Positions 54,701-63,317 are shown, counted from the first letter of the stretch. The stretch is DNA of 64,000 nucleotides from an uncultured Coprococcus sp. (GCA_934277375.1 CAKQTZ010000001.1:1-64000); one strand, 5' to 3'. Translations and numbers: made by a program. Notes: generated by a model not told the origin, from the sequence alone.

Positions 54701-56077
54701 TTATTTTCCTGACTTACCAGCCTTCAATATTGCATTATACATTTCCTCATTTATATAACAGCCGGCTTTGTAATACTTTGTCGCATTTATCACGCAATCC
54801 ATGCTGTCTATAAATCCCTCTACCGGCTGAACCATTCCATCCCATGATTCATCGTACTGCATCCTGAGGCGCTTCCAATCGGTGTACATATTCACTGCCG
54901 ATCTTCCGAATTTGCCTTCCCTCACTGCAAGTGATATCGTGGTATCCTTCTGTATCACCGTACGTCCGTCTGCATCAGGCTGAGGTATATCACCGGCGTG
55001 TCTCATCGGTACAATGAACTTTGCATGTAATACCTCTCTGCTGAAGAACTGATAATACAGATTTGCCACAAGTTCTTTATCCGGAGTATCCGGTTCACCA
55101 ACCTGTGCCATGAGCAGCAGCCATCTCTCCACCGCCGGATTCGTAACCGGAATGTTTATCTCTGGCATGTCACCATAATCTGGTTTCGATACTATCATAC
55201 TCTGATCTATGCCGAACGAACCATCTGGCGCTGTGATTCCACATGCACCATTCAGAAAGAATGCATCTGCAAGGAAATCATGTATCCCTTTCCGCTCCTC
55301 TCCATTCTCTATCAGCCTGTACTCAAACTGATCCTCGGGGAATGATGTCCTTACCAGCTCCATCTGTGCCTTGGTAAACAACATTATATCAGGCGGCGTA
55401 CATACATATCTTCCATCTTCCTGTTTTATGGTTCTGGATAACATATGTGCCTCTCCAGTATCTTTATTTACAAGTGCATAGATGCGGTCTGCAGTGAGTA
55501 TCTTATGTACTATATTCTGCATATGCCTTTTGCATATCTCATCCACAACCTCAGGAGCCATATGCTTCTCCGGATGCTGTGCTATATACCATCTATACAG
55601 TCTTATCAACTCTTCATAATCAGCTATGGACAGCTGCTCAACATCCTTCTCGGATATATCCATACTGTCATTTGCAACAAATGTCTGTCCAAGGGCCGCT
55701 ATGTATGTGGCACGTATATCATCAGCGGTACAATCCTGTCCATATCCAACAGTACCCTTTCTGATTCCCATGCTCTCTCCGTGCTCAATTATGAGACTCA
55801 TCATTCCGTCCGAGGCCTCTGATGCCGCCCGTTCCGGACCTACCTCAATTCCTCTGATAACTGCACTCTTTACTTCGCCACCATCGTCGCCAGGATGCGT
55901 GATATTTATCGTATCACCTACACGGATTTTTCCCTGTACCATGGCCATCACGACCAGATCATCACTGTCATCATCAATTGAAAACACATCAAGTACACCA
56001 AAATGTACATTCTGGTCAGCCTCCCCCTGAGGTGTCTGAACCTGATCCGAATCCTGCTTATTTCTTAAAATACTCAT
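54701..56077 (-). CDS. Protein with EF-Tu domain-2-like barrel and SseB-like C terminus
   Basis: 458 residues of unknown function. Residues about 26-112 resemble the translation-factor beta barrel (domain 2 of EF-Tu): FGVLDVFSID, GKIRVGDTINIT, VIRGIEVGPERA, IRKGTVGYG. The C-terminal half (about 325-458) resembles SseB: NPAVERWLLLMAQV, FFSREVLHAKFIVPM, SAVNMYTDWKRLRMQY, MDCVINATKYYKAGCYI. No GTPase domain is present. The ATG at 56077 follows AAAGG. Role unknown; a protein-binding or regulatory role is possible. Confidence 0.8.
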   Translation of the reverse strand: MSILRNKQDSDQVQTPQGEADQNVHFGVLDVFSIDDDSDDLVVMAMVQGKIRVGDTINITHPGDDGGEVKSAVIRGIEVGPERAASEASDGMMSLIIEHGESMGIRKGTVGYGQDCTADDIRATYIAALGQTFVANDSMDISEKDVEQLSIADYEELIRLYRWYIAQHPEKHMAPEVVDEICKRHMQNIVHKILTADRIYALVNKDTGEAHMLSRTIKQEDGRYVCTPPDIMLFTKAQMELVRTSFPEDQFEYRLIENGEERKGIHDFLADAFFLNGACGITAPDGSFGIDQSMIVSKPDYGDMPEINIPVTNPAVERWLLLMAQVGEPDTPDKELVANLYYQFFSREVLHAKFIVPMRHAGDIPQPDADGRTVIQKDTTISLAVREGKFGRSAVNMYTDWKRLRMQYDESWDGMVQPVEGFIDSMDCVINATKYYKAGCYINEEMYNAILKAGKSGK

Positions 56078-56205
56078 ACCTTCTCGCCTTTCCGCATCTT
56101 ATATTCTCATGTATATAATAATATCACGAATCCGGCATCTTATAAAGCATCTTATGAAGTCAATGGCACTTAATAAGATCTCGGCACGATTGCTGATATA
56201 TCTAA

Positions 56206-56460
56206 TTATGCACTGATACCAACTGCGGAACAGATATTTACAGCAATTATGTCATCGACTGCCACACCAAATATAGCCGCAAGAATAATCAGATTATCTA
56301 CCGTTGGCATAGCCAATCCCTTCTGCCACTTATATATCGCATTCGGTGTGGCAAAGCCGAATATTTCCTGCAGATCTCTAACAGACAGACCTGCACTTTC
56401 CCTAAGTTTTACTATGTTTCTACCAGTACCTGCCATATCAATTGTTGGTATATTGCTCAT
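56206..56460 (-). CDS. Small XRE-family DNA-binding protein
   Basis: 84 residues, nearly all one helix-turn-helix domain (IVKLRESAGLSVRDLQEIFGFATPNAIYKWQKGLAMPTVDNLIILA). The short C-terminal tail is hydrophobic. Neither target nor partner is clear. The ATG at 56460 follows CAGGAGGG. It is 128 bp upstream of the SseB-like gene on the same strand. Confidence 0.88.
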   Translation of the reverse strand: MSNIPTIDMAGTGRNIVKLRESAGLSVRDLQEIFGFATPNAIYKWQKGLAMPTVDNLIILAAIFGVAVDDIIAVNICSAVGISA

Positions 56461-56521
56461 AACATTTCCCTCCTGCTCATGAACATCAAATCGTTATCTC
56501 TTCGTTATCCCCAAACACGCC

Positions 56522-56580
56522 AAAAAAGCGCCCATCCACATGAATATTTCTGTAAATACCCACATGGATGGACGCTTTTT
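56522..56580. terminator. Bidirectional terminator
   Basis: Arms AAAAAGCGCCCATCCACATG and CATGGATGGACGCTTTTT (56523-56542 with 56563-56580; small internal mismatches) with T runs on both strands. It closes minus-strand transcription coming from 56640-57513, before the small XRE gene. Confidence 0.75.
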
Positions 56581-56639
56581 CGCACACCATGATTCAAATT
56601 TATTATGCTTCTGTCTCCGATCCCTGTCTTGAGCAAACA

Positions 56640-56895
56640 CTATATCTGATAATTCCTGGCACCTTCATCGAATCTCTTCGATATCTCATCATCAGAATAT
56701 CCGGATCTCTCCGCTCTTATATGTTCACCCTGACCTTCAACTTAGCGCATATGCAAAACCATGTTCTGTACACTTTCGCCCTGTACCATATGAGTACATG
56801 TATTCACGGCGCAGATCATCATTCTTGATCGACGGATCCGCCCCATCAATATTAAATTCTCGTATAATATGTCTAGCGAAAACCATACTTAACAT
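56640..56895 (-). pseudogene. Frameshifted small gene of unknown family
   Basis: On the minus strand AAAGGAATGAATC precedes ATG at 56895 and a frame of 52 codons (to 56737) reads MLSMVFARHIIREFNIDGAD...TEHGFAYALS. A shift of frame at the end continues VEGQGEHIRAERSGYSDDEI and SKRFDEGARNYQI to a stop at 56640. Both parts look protein-like, so this may be one gene of about 84 residues with a frameshift, or a 52-residue protein. No family is recognised. Confidence 0.4.
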
Positions 56896-56977
56896 GATTC
56901 ATTCCTTTCCTGACTATCCCTTCCGGGTTCCTTTTACTAAGTCATTTTTTATTGGCAGGCCCTGCTTCTTATTTTAT

Positions 56978-57068
56978 TTGACCGCCTAAACTGTACTCTA
57001 CCACAAGTGTAAGCATTTGTCATCATACCTGTGGTAGAAAATGCGTGTTTATTTATTCCGGCGGTCAA
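56978..57068. repeat. Nested inverted repeats downstream of the DUF4186 gene
   Basis: Outer arms TTGACCGCC/GGCGGTCAA (56978-56986 with 57060-57068) and inner arms TCTACCACA/TGTGGTAGA (56997-57005 with 57030-57038), all perfect. It could be a small mobile element or a structured RNA. It is the only clear content between 56896 and 57099. Confidence 0.6.
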
Positions 57069-57099
57069 CCGAGCATTGTTTCGCCATGCATGACTGATC

Positions 57100-57513
57100 C
57101 TATGCATCTCTGCCCGGCTGCCCCTTATCACCGGCCGCCTCAAGTTCCCTGCTTATCCATGTCATGATCACATCTACCAGATACTCCTGCTGCCTCGGTC
57201 CAAGTTCTACCCCTGGTGCAAATGTATGCCACTTCCGTATGCATTCACGGCAGCAGGTTGCAGTGGCATGCTGTGCCACAAATACCGGATGTCCACGCAT
57301 GGGCGTCTGTTTGCCATCATTTGCTATGAATGCCGGAGCCTCACGCAGTGCTATGAAATCTCTGGCGTGCTGCCTGATAGTATCCAATCCTTTTTCATGT
57401 ATGTAATCGATATCCTTCTGAGTCAGATGGAATCCACTGCGGAATTTAGATCTTCCCAGGCGCTCAAACAGCTGCGAATACCATTCGTCCTTTGTCAACC
57501 GTATCATCTCCAT
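57100..57513 (-). CDS. DUF4186 family protein
   Basis: 137 residues. The DUF4186 core is clear: LGRSKFRSGFHLTQKDIDYIHEKGLDTIRQHARDFI, ANDGKQTPMRGHPVFVAQHATATCCRECIRKWH. The last block holds a possible zinc or metal centre (H, CC..C..WH). Function is unknown. The C-terminal 30 residues (LEAAGDKGQPGRDA) are a non-conserved tail. It follows the VOC gene by 35 bp, so the two form an operon; its ribosome binding site is weak. Confidence 0.9.
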   Translation of the reverse strand: MEMIRLTKDEWYSQLFERLGRSKFRSGFHLTQKDIDYIHEKGLDTIRQHARDFIALREAPAFIANDGKQTPMRGHPVFVAQHATATCCRECIRKWHTFAPGVELGPRQQEYLVDVIMTWISRELEAAGDKGQPGRDA

Positions 57514-57548
57514 GTATATTGATCTCTGTCAGTCCTGACAACACGCAG

Positions 57549-57932
57549 TCACTTCTCACAGAAAAATTCTATCTCTTCGCCAAGCGGTCCTCGGCAGAAC
57601 GCGATCCTTGCAGGAAATTTTGGATCCGACTGGATCTCTATATCCTTTGGCTCCACAAATACTTCATAACCGGCAGCTCTGACCTCTGACACACAGGCAT
57701 CCACGTCATCCGTGGCAAATGCAAAATGTCTTATATTACCCTGCGGAAGCGGTGACTCACCATCGTCAAACACCTCGATTATTCCATCTCCGGTATCAAA
57801 CATGATTCCTCCAGCCCAGCTTCTCGCAACTGAAAGTCCAAGTATGTCTCTGTAAAATTCCGCTGCCTTTTCGTATTCCTCTCTGCTGCAGCATTTGAGT
57901 GCTACGTGATGTATTCCTTTTATAAGTGACAT
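57549..57932 (-). CDS. VOC (glyoxalase/dioxygenase) family protein
   Basis: 127 residues, two beta-alpha-beta-beta-beta modules of the VOC fold. GIHHVALKCCSREEYEKAAEFYRDILGLSV, the central RHFAFATDDVDACVSEVRAAG and C-terminal GPLGEEIEFFCE carry the usual metal ligands (H9, H69, E123). Lactoylglutathione-lyase-like or epimerase activity is possible but not certain. The ATG at 57932 follows AGGAGG. It is first of a two-gene operon with DUF4186. Confidence 0.9.
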   Translation of the reverse strand: MSLIKGIHHVALKCCSREEYEKAAEFYRDILGLSVARSWAGGIMFDTGDGIIEVFDDGESPLPQGNIRHFAFATDDVDACVSEVRAAGYEVFVEPKDIEIQSDPKFPARIAFCRGPLGEEIEFFCEK

Positions 57933-58100
57933 CTCTATCTCCTCCTGTCAAATACCATTCCATCTGCTGTTATCTCTTCCTGCATTAATTGATATATTCC
58001 TATTATTTATTTTATTGCATTTCTCTGGCAAATAAAATAAATAATTCCATAAAAACTAATTTAATACACGTATTTATATTAGACACAGTGAGATATCAGT

Positions 58101-58106
58101 TATAAT
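58101..58106 (+). promoter_or_regulatory. -10 element of the serpin promoter
   Basis: Consensus TATAAT at 58101-58106. A poor -35 (ATTAGA or TAGACA) lies 15-17 bp upstream. Transcription from about 58113 would give a leader of about 110 nt that includes the structured element. Confidence 0.5.
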
Positions 58107-58137
58107 GTGTCTACAAAGTAACTATCATAGATAGGGG

Positions 58138-58216
58138 CCGCAAAAGAATGGTGTTCCTAATGATAATGCAGGCGCCGCACGGAACGCATATGAATGTGCC
58201 TGCTCAAAAAAGGAGG
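58138..58216 (+). ncRNA. Structured leader element upstream of the serpin gene
   Basis: CCGCAAAAGA...CCTAATGATAATGC leads into GCAGGCGC/GTGCCTGC (58168-58175 with 58196-58203) around GCACGGAACGCATATGAAT. An upstream TTCCT (58154-58158) can pair with AGGAG of the serpin ribosome binding site (58211-58215). The arrangement, spacing and most bases match the element at 38138-38258, including the following AGGAGGAC. It may be a translational control element or a dispersed repeat. Confidence 0.6.
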
Positions 58217-58224
58217 ACAAAACT

Positions 58225-59520
58225 ATGAGAAAAAAGATAACTGCATTACTACTAAGCACCTGTATATGCGCAGGTCTTGCCGGCTGCGGCACAAATACAC
58301 CGGGAAATAATCCTGGTCACACAAAAAACGATTCGTCAGTCACTTCACTCACTGACAACGTCACTGTGACTTCGGTCAAAACGGATATAACATCATTTGA
58401 CCAGCTAAAGAACGGAATCAATGAATTCTCTATGAATATGTATTCTGCTCTTCCTGCTGATAAGAACATATTTTACTCGCCTTACAGCATTGCAAGTGCA
58501 CTGTCCATGCTGGATGTAGGTGCAGACGGAGCAACCAAAAAAGAGCTTGAAAACGCTCTCGGCATAACAGATCTTGATGAGTGGAACGATGAGATGAAAG
58601 CATATCTGTCAAAAGACTGGTCACAGAATACATTTGTCAACACAGCGAATTCAATATGGATGAACAAGGGAACGACTTGGGCGGCCAATATAAATTCCGA
58701 CTTTCTTACACCCGCCAAGGATTATTACTCCGGTGAAGTCTACGAAGCTGACTTCGATGGTCAGGCAGACAAGGTCGTTCAAAATGTCAACAACTGGGTG
58801 AGTGACAACACCAACAAGATGATCCCCGAAATCTTAAAGGATATCCCTGGTGGAACCGTGATGATGCTCATAAACGCAGTTTATTTCGAGGGGAAATGGG
58901 ATACTCCTTTTACCGAGGACCAGACTTTTCAGAGCAGCTTCTACGGAACCGATAAGGAAAGCACTGTTGATATGATGCATCTCTACGGTGAGCATTTCAC
59001 ATACATGGACAACGGTGAGATCAAGGGAATCACACTTCCATACGATGGAGACAATGTTGTCATGAAGGTGTTCATGCCAACCGCCGATGACGGAGACATA
59101 AATGAACTCTTTGACAAACTAAGCAACAAAGAAAAGCAGAAGCTCATCGACTCTCTGGATGATGCCAGCAACGTAGAGATCGATACCCTCCAGCTCCCAA
59201 AATTCACAGATGAGCAGCGTATCGACGGTCTTGACGACATTCTGAAAAACATGGGAATCCAGTCGGCATATTCGGAGAGTGCTGACTTCTCCAAGATCGC
59301 CGATGGCATAGCCGTTTCATCAGTCAACCACAGGGCAAAGGTGATCGTGGATGAGAACGGAACCAAGGCCGCAGCAGAGACAGACATCATGATCAAGGAA
59401 ACAGCAATGATGCCAAGTGAGGAAACATATAACTTTATTGTGGACAAGCCATTTGTGTATGTGATAGAAGATCAGAGCACTGGAATGATCCTGTTCATGG
59501 GCAGGGTAAACTCGCTGTAA
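58225..59520 (+). CDS. Secreted serpin-family lipoprotein
   Basis: 431 residues. A lipoprotein signal peptide (about 1-21, lipobox LAGC) is followed by a linker and a full serpin domain (about 55-431): NIFYSPYSIASALSMLDVGADGATKKELENAL, INAVYFEGKWDTPF, the hinge VDENGTKAAAETDI (375-388) and FVYVIEDQSTGMILFMGRV. The reactive loop runs to about residue 397 (ETAMMPS), with methionines near the likely P1 site, so elastase- or chymotrypsin-like proteases are possible targets. The Ala-rich hinge suggests an inhibitory serpin. The ATG at 58225 follows AGGAGG by 8 nt. Confidence 0.93.
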   Translation: MRKKITALLLSTCICAGLAGCGTNTPGNNPGHTKNDSSVTSLTDNVTVTSVKTDITSFDQLKNGINEFSMNMYSALPADKNIFYSPYSIASALSMLDVGADGATKKELENALGITDLDEWNDEMKAYLSKDWSQNTFVNTANSIWMNKGTTWAANINSDFLTPAKDYYSGEVYEADFDGQADKVVQNVNNWVSDNTNKMIPEILKDIPGGTVMMLINAVYFEGKWDTPFTEDQTFQSSFYGTDKESTVDMMHLYGEHFTYMDNGEIKGITLPYDGDNVVMKVFMPTADDGDINELFDKLSNKEKQKLIDSLDDASNVEIDTLQLPKFTDEQRIDGLDDILKNMGIQSAYSESADFSKIADGIAVSSVNHRAKVIVDENGTKAAAETDIMIKETAMMPSEETYNFIVDKPFVYVIEDQSTGMILFMGRVNSL

Positions 59521-59568
59521 TTTTTGATTATCGACACATACCATGACTTGCTTCAGCAGCTTTTCCCT

Positions 59569-59649
59569 GCGAAGAATGGAGCATTTTCGCTTTTTCCGCT
59601 GGTTTTCCTCGCAAAGAAATGGAGCTTTTTCGCTTTTTCCGCTGGTTTT
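59569..59649. repeat. Two tandem copies of a 42-bp repeat
   Basis: GCGAAGAATGGAGCATTTTC (start of copy 1, 59569-59606) is repeated with small changes as GCAAAGAAATGGAGCTTTTT (copy 2, 59611-59649), both ending TTTTTCCGCTGGTTTT. No coding potential. Confidence 0.7.
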
Positions 59650-59693
59650 AAGTATTTGAGTACAAAATTTTCACTTTTCTTTGCAAATATCGA

Positions 59694-59731
59694 CAAAAGC
59701 ACACAAGATAACAAACTCTTGTGTGCTTTTG
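59694..59731 (+). terminator. Terminator downstream of the serpin gene
   Basis: Perfect 15-bp arms CAAAAGCACACAAGA/TCTTGTGTGCTTTTG (59694-59708 with 59717-59731) and TTCGTTTTTTCC after. It lies 174 bp after the serpin stop. Confidence 0.8.
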
Positions 59732-59779
59732 TTCGTTTTTTCCACAAAAAGTGACAAATTTTTGCTCTTTTTATTGTGC

Positions 59780-59974
59780 CTACATAATCAAGTCTCTAAA
59801 ATATGTTTCATGAACAGGCTGATTGCCAGATATTCCCTCAATCACACCGACGATTACAACTCCCACTGAGATTCCATCCTTGATATCAGACACGGTATCT
59901 CCAACATTTATGACATTTGCCACGGAATGAACGCCAAGGGTCTCTGAGAAGGATGCTTTGATCGCTGAACTCAT
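59780..59974 (-). pseudogene. Relic of a HAD-type phosphonatase C terminus
   Basis: A 64-codon minus-strand frame contains INVGDTVSDIKDGISVGVVIVGVIEGIS, which resembles motif IV and the tail of phosphonoacetaldehyde-hydrolase-like HAD phosphatases (VGDTxSDIxEGxxAGxxxVGV). The first 15 residues and the rest of the enzyme are absent, and there is no ribosome binding site. It is probably a decayed fragment. Confidence 0.55.
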
Positions 59975-60016
59975 GGCTCAGCTTAAAAAGTAGGATTATA
60001 AAGTGAGCAATTATTA

Positions 60017-60062
60017 AAGGACAGAACCCACCAGCTTTCTTTCGCTGAGAAGTTCTGTCCTT
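60017..60062 (-). terminator. Terminator after the signal peptidase operon
   Basis: Arms AAGGACAGAAC/GTTCTGTCCTT (60017-60027 with 60052-60062) with an inner CAGC/GCTG stem. A longer T run is on the plus strand, so it can act in both directions. Confidence 0.75.
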
Positions 60063-60077
60063 TTTTCTATAGGTCCA

Positions 60078-60731
60078 CTATTCCAACTTTCTCTCTGAAG
60101 TCTCACTGTCTTCTGATGTGTCTTCTTTTTCTCTGAGGTTCTTCTCCCGTATATACTGGATCGCCTCTTTTACGGCAGCCTCCTCCTCATCCTTTGCTAT
60201 CTTTCTTGCATAGGATACAGTCTTTACGAGGTTGGCTATGAGTATAATGGCAAGCGGAACAAGAATTATGGGTACAAATATAAGTGGGTTGGACACAAGC
60301 CTCACTATCTTGCCAAGTATGAGTGATGACCACACCACCCTGCCAAGCAGATCTCTTGAGTCCACATCATAACGATCCACCACATTATTGGCATCGCCTT
60401 TTGTAATATACCTATAATTATTACCATCCGTCTCTATCGAGACAACTCTATGTGTATTTACCGCACCAGAAAGAGCAGGATCCGAGGAATAAAATGATAT
60501 CACATCATTCTCCTTTATGGCTGATGGATCTGTCTGCTTAACAATTATCAGCGAATCCACATCGTAGGTTGGCGCCATACTGCCTGTGGTTACCCGAAGC
60601 GCCATGTAACCAGCTATGTTCGGCGTCTTCCCCGGTTTGGTCATCACCACTATAAGCAGTACAAATACCGCTGCAATGATGATAATGACTGATAGTACAT
60701 TTATAATTGTATATAGTATCTTCTTAAACAT
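60078..60731 (-). CDS. Signal peptidase I, SipW/archaeal (ER) type
   Basis: 217 residues. An N-terminal membrane helix (about 8-30), catalytic serine in VTTGSMAPT (S51) and histidine in NTHRVV (H94), with KGDANNVVD, define the S26B Ser-His class that includes Bacillus SipW. A second membrane helix (about 150-172) and a charged cytoplasmic tail follow. SipW-type enzymes process specific substrates such as TasA-like filament proteins; none is visible here. It follows the coiled-coil protein gene by 27 bp. Confidence 0.92.
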   Translation of the reverse strand: MFKKILYTIINVLSVIIIIAAVFVLLIVVMTKPGKTPNIAGYMALRVTTGSMAPTYDVDSLIIVKQTDPSAIKENDVISFYSSDPALSGAVNTHRVVSIETDGNNYRYITKGDANNVVDRYDVDSRDLLGRVVWSSLILGKIVRLVSNPLIFVPIILVPLAIILIANLVKTVSYARKIAKDEEEAAVKEAIQYIREKNLREKEDTSEDSETSERKLE

Positions 60732-60758
60732 AAAAGTATATCCTGTTGCAACTTTTTA

Positions 60759-63317
60759 CTACTTATCGTCTGCAGAATTCTTTCGTTCTCGTCTTTCCTC
60801 AAGAGAACGTCTTATGTAATGACTGAGGCTGTTTGCCTCCGCCTTTGCCAAAGCCTTCTGTTCTCTCTTCTGCGCTGCTTCGACCTGTTCATTTGCCTTT
60901 CGCTGCATCTCAGCAATCTGCTCAGCTGCACTCCTCTGCGCAGCTGCTGCCTGCTCCCTGGCTGCTGCCGCCTCTGCCTCGCTATTCTCAGCACGTTTCT
61001 GAGCCTCCGCCATACGCCGTTCGAAATCTGCCGCTGTTCTCTCAGCTTCAGCTCTGAGCTTCCCGGCTTCAGCAACCTCCCTGTCAGATTCTGCTTTGAT
61101 ATCTGACACTGTCTTTTCTGTCTCTGCCTTGATGTCTGCAATAAGCCTCTCCGCCTCAGCTTTTGCATCAGCTATCTGCTTATCTGCCTGTGTTTTTGTA
61201 TCAGCTATCTGTTTATCTGCCTCGGCTATCTGTTTGTCTGCCTGCGTCTTCAAGTCGGCTATCTGCTTCTCCGTTTCAGTCTTTACTGCTTCGATCTCTT
61301 CTGAACTATTCCTCCTGATCTGCTCTATCTCTGACTGTGCCTGCAGCTTTGCTTCCGCTATCTCCTCGGCTGCAATCTTATGCGCTCTGTCTATATCTTC
61401 TGCCGCCTGTTTTCTGACCACTTCCAGCTCTGTCTCTGACTTCAGTGTTATCTCTGCGATCTGACTGGCAGCCTCCGCCTTAACCCTGGCCACCATATCC
61501 TCCGCGTTCTTCTCAGCTTCATCGACCGCCGACTGTTTCGCAGCCTGCACCTGTTCAACCCTGGACTTCATCTCAGCCTGCACTTGTTCAACTCTGGACT
61601 TCATCTCAGCCTGAACTGCTTCCATGGCATTCTGTGCCTCATTCTGAGCCGCCTCAAATGCTGCCAGCGCATCAGCCTCCGCTTTCTCTGCCGCATCCTT
61701 CGTCTCCTGATGGGCCTTCTGTTCCTCAGAAAACTGCATCATATAAGCGTTGCGCTCCTCCTCGGTCTGAGCCTGCAGATCAGATAGCTGCTGTAACTGC
61801 TCACTTAAGGAATCAATCTGCCACTGCAGATCAGACATGGAGAACTGCATCTCCGAAACTGTCTGCTCAAGCTCCTGGGTATGCTGCTTTTCCTGTTCAA
61901 GTGCGGCCTCTGCATCAATCTGTGCCTGAGTTACCTCCTCGACAAATACCTTTCGGATCTCAACATCAGGTATATTCGGATCGTCTACTATCTCTTCCTT
62001 GATCTCCTTTATGAACTTAGGCTTTACAGGCTCTTTCTTCTCCACCGCGATCTCGTTCATCTTGCGGGGATCTGACTCAAGAAGGCTTTTGAAAACCGTA
62101 TAGTTTGTGATCATGTTGATATACATCTGTAAGAGGTACTCTTCATCAAATTCCATTGCGGAATCCTGTTCCTCTATACTGAAACCAACTTCATCATAGC
62201 TCTCTATGAACTGCCACAGCTTATAACACGCACGATAATCCGGATCCTTCATCATAAGGTTTGTTCTCTGGATAGGACTGTGAACCTTGGCACAGCCATT
62301 CATGATCTCACAGAATGAGCTCTGCCTCAGAACCCTTGACATACGACGCACACGATCGATCCTCTTGAAGACGCTCATGTTATCCGTATCATTTTCCACC
62401 AGACTCTGTTTATTCTTGACAGTCATCTCCACCTTATAGGATATCTGCTCATAAGCATCGTCCACCTTGCTCTCCATGCTCATGACATTGCAGGTCTCAT
62501 CCCCTGTCGCCCAGAAGATCACATCTGTACGCTTATCTACGAAAGCAAAGAGTCTCTGTATAAGATGATATACAAATCTATTCTCATAAAGATCATAGCT
62601 CTCCTCTGTCGTCACATTGAGAATTTTGGTCGGCTGCATCTCTCCGGCAGCATTTGTGGCTATGAACTGTGTGTTCTGACTGAGATGGCGCACGCTGTCG
62701 GCACTGATCTTCTTCGCCAGGGCAACCGGAACAACCTCCTCTTTTGTCGCGATAAACCTTCGAGGCTTATCAACTATCTTGAAAATGGATTCTATTCCCT
62801 CTTCAACCACCGTAAGCCAGGTCTCGTCAACCACCTTGTGGAGAACTCTGTTCACCTGCTGGAGCTTGTTGTCACCTGCCTGTATCATCTCGAACATGTA
62901 CTGGAAATATCTGTCATCACCAAGTGCCTCTTCTACACTTCCCGTATACTTCTCGTACAGATTCGTGATCGTCAGATCATCCTCGGTATACTCAGACTCC
63001 TCTTCATAATCATAGGAGCCTGAACCTTCATCCCATGCATTGGGGTCTGGCACTCCATCTCCACCGAAATCGTCCCACGCGTCCGGGCTTGGCACACCGT
63101 CTACGCTGAAATCGTCCCATGCATCCGGGCTTGGCACACCGTCCGCAACGGGGTCAGACCCCATCTCAAAATCCTCCGGCATCGGTACTCCATCCCTGGG
63201 GTCTGACCCTTCCGCCCTAAGGCTTCCGTCCGATTCACTCACCCCGTCAGAGTCAACTATTGCTTCCGGAACAAACTCTTCAGTTGTATTATCATTAATA
63301 TCTGGTCTATCTGCCAT
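60759..63317 (-). CDS. DUF2357-like protein with long coiled coil
   Basis: 852 residues. An acidic N terminus carries three 14-residue repeats (DGVPSPDAWDDFSV type, 59-98) and two GSDP units. The middle part (about 100-430) contains YENRFVYHLIQRLFAFVDKR, the ENRFV hallmark of DUF2357/DUF524 proteins that pair with McrB-like ATPases. From about 465 to 835 it is an Ala/Glu/Gln-rich coiled coil with repeats such as ADKQIADTKTQADKQIADAK. No PD-(D/E)XK nuclease motif is recognised. It is flanked by an AAA+ gene (35 bp upstream) and a signal peptidase. Function unknown. Confidence 0.85.
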   Translation of the reverse strand: MADRPDINDNTTEEFVPEAIVDSDGVSESDGSLRAEGSDPRDGVPMPEDFEMGSDPVADGVPSPDAWDDFSVDGVPSPDAWDDFGGDGVPDPNAWDEGSGSYDYEEESEYTEDDLTITNLYEKYTGSVEEALGDDRYFQYMFEMIQAGDNKLQQVNRVLHKVVDETWLTVVEEGIESIFKIVDKPRRFIATKEEVVPVALAKKISADSVRHLSQNTQFIATNAAGEMQPTKILNVTTEESYDLYENRFVYHLIQRLFAFVDKRTDVIFWATGDETCNVMSMESKVDDAYEQISYKVEMTVKNKQSLVENDTDNMSVFKRIDRVRRMSRVLRQSSFCEIMNGCAKVHSPIQRTNLMMKDPDYRACYKLWQFIESYDEVGFSIEEQDSAMEFDEEYLLQMYINMITNYTVFKSLLESDPRKMNEIAVEKKEPVKPKFIKEIKEEIVDDPNIPDVEIRKVFVEEVTQAQIDAEAALEQEKQHTQELEQTVSEMQFSMSDLQWQIDSLSEQLQQLSDLQAQTEEERNAYMMQFSEEQKAHQETKDAAEKAEADALAAFEAAQNEAQNAMEAVQAEMKSRVEQVQAEMKSRVEQVQAAKQSAVDEAEKNAEDMVARVKAEAASQIAEITLKSETELEVVRKQAAEDIDRAHKIAAEEIAEAKLQAQSEIEQIRRNSSEEIEAVKTETEKQIADLKTQADKQIAEADKQIADTKTQADKQIADAKAEAERLIADIKAETEKTVSDIKAESDREVAEAGKLRAEAERTAADFERRMAEAQKRAENSEAEAAAAREQAAAAQRSAAEQIAEMQRKANEQVEAAQKREQKALAKAEANSLSHYIRRSLEERRERKNSADDK
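63149..63210. repeat. Two GGGGTCAGACCCC-type palindromes inside the coiled-coil gene
   Basis: GGGGTCAGACCCC at 63150-63162 and GGGGTCTGACCC at 63198-63209. In the coding frame both yield GSDP (residues 53-56 and 37-40). They match the palindromes of the 50-bp intergenic elements. Confidence 0.8.
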
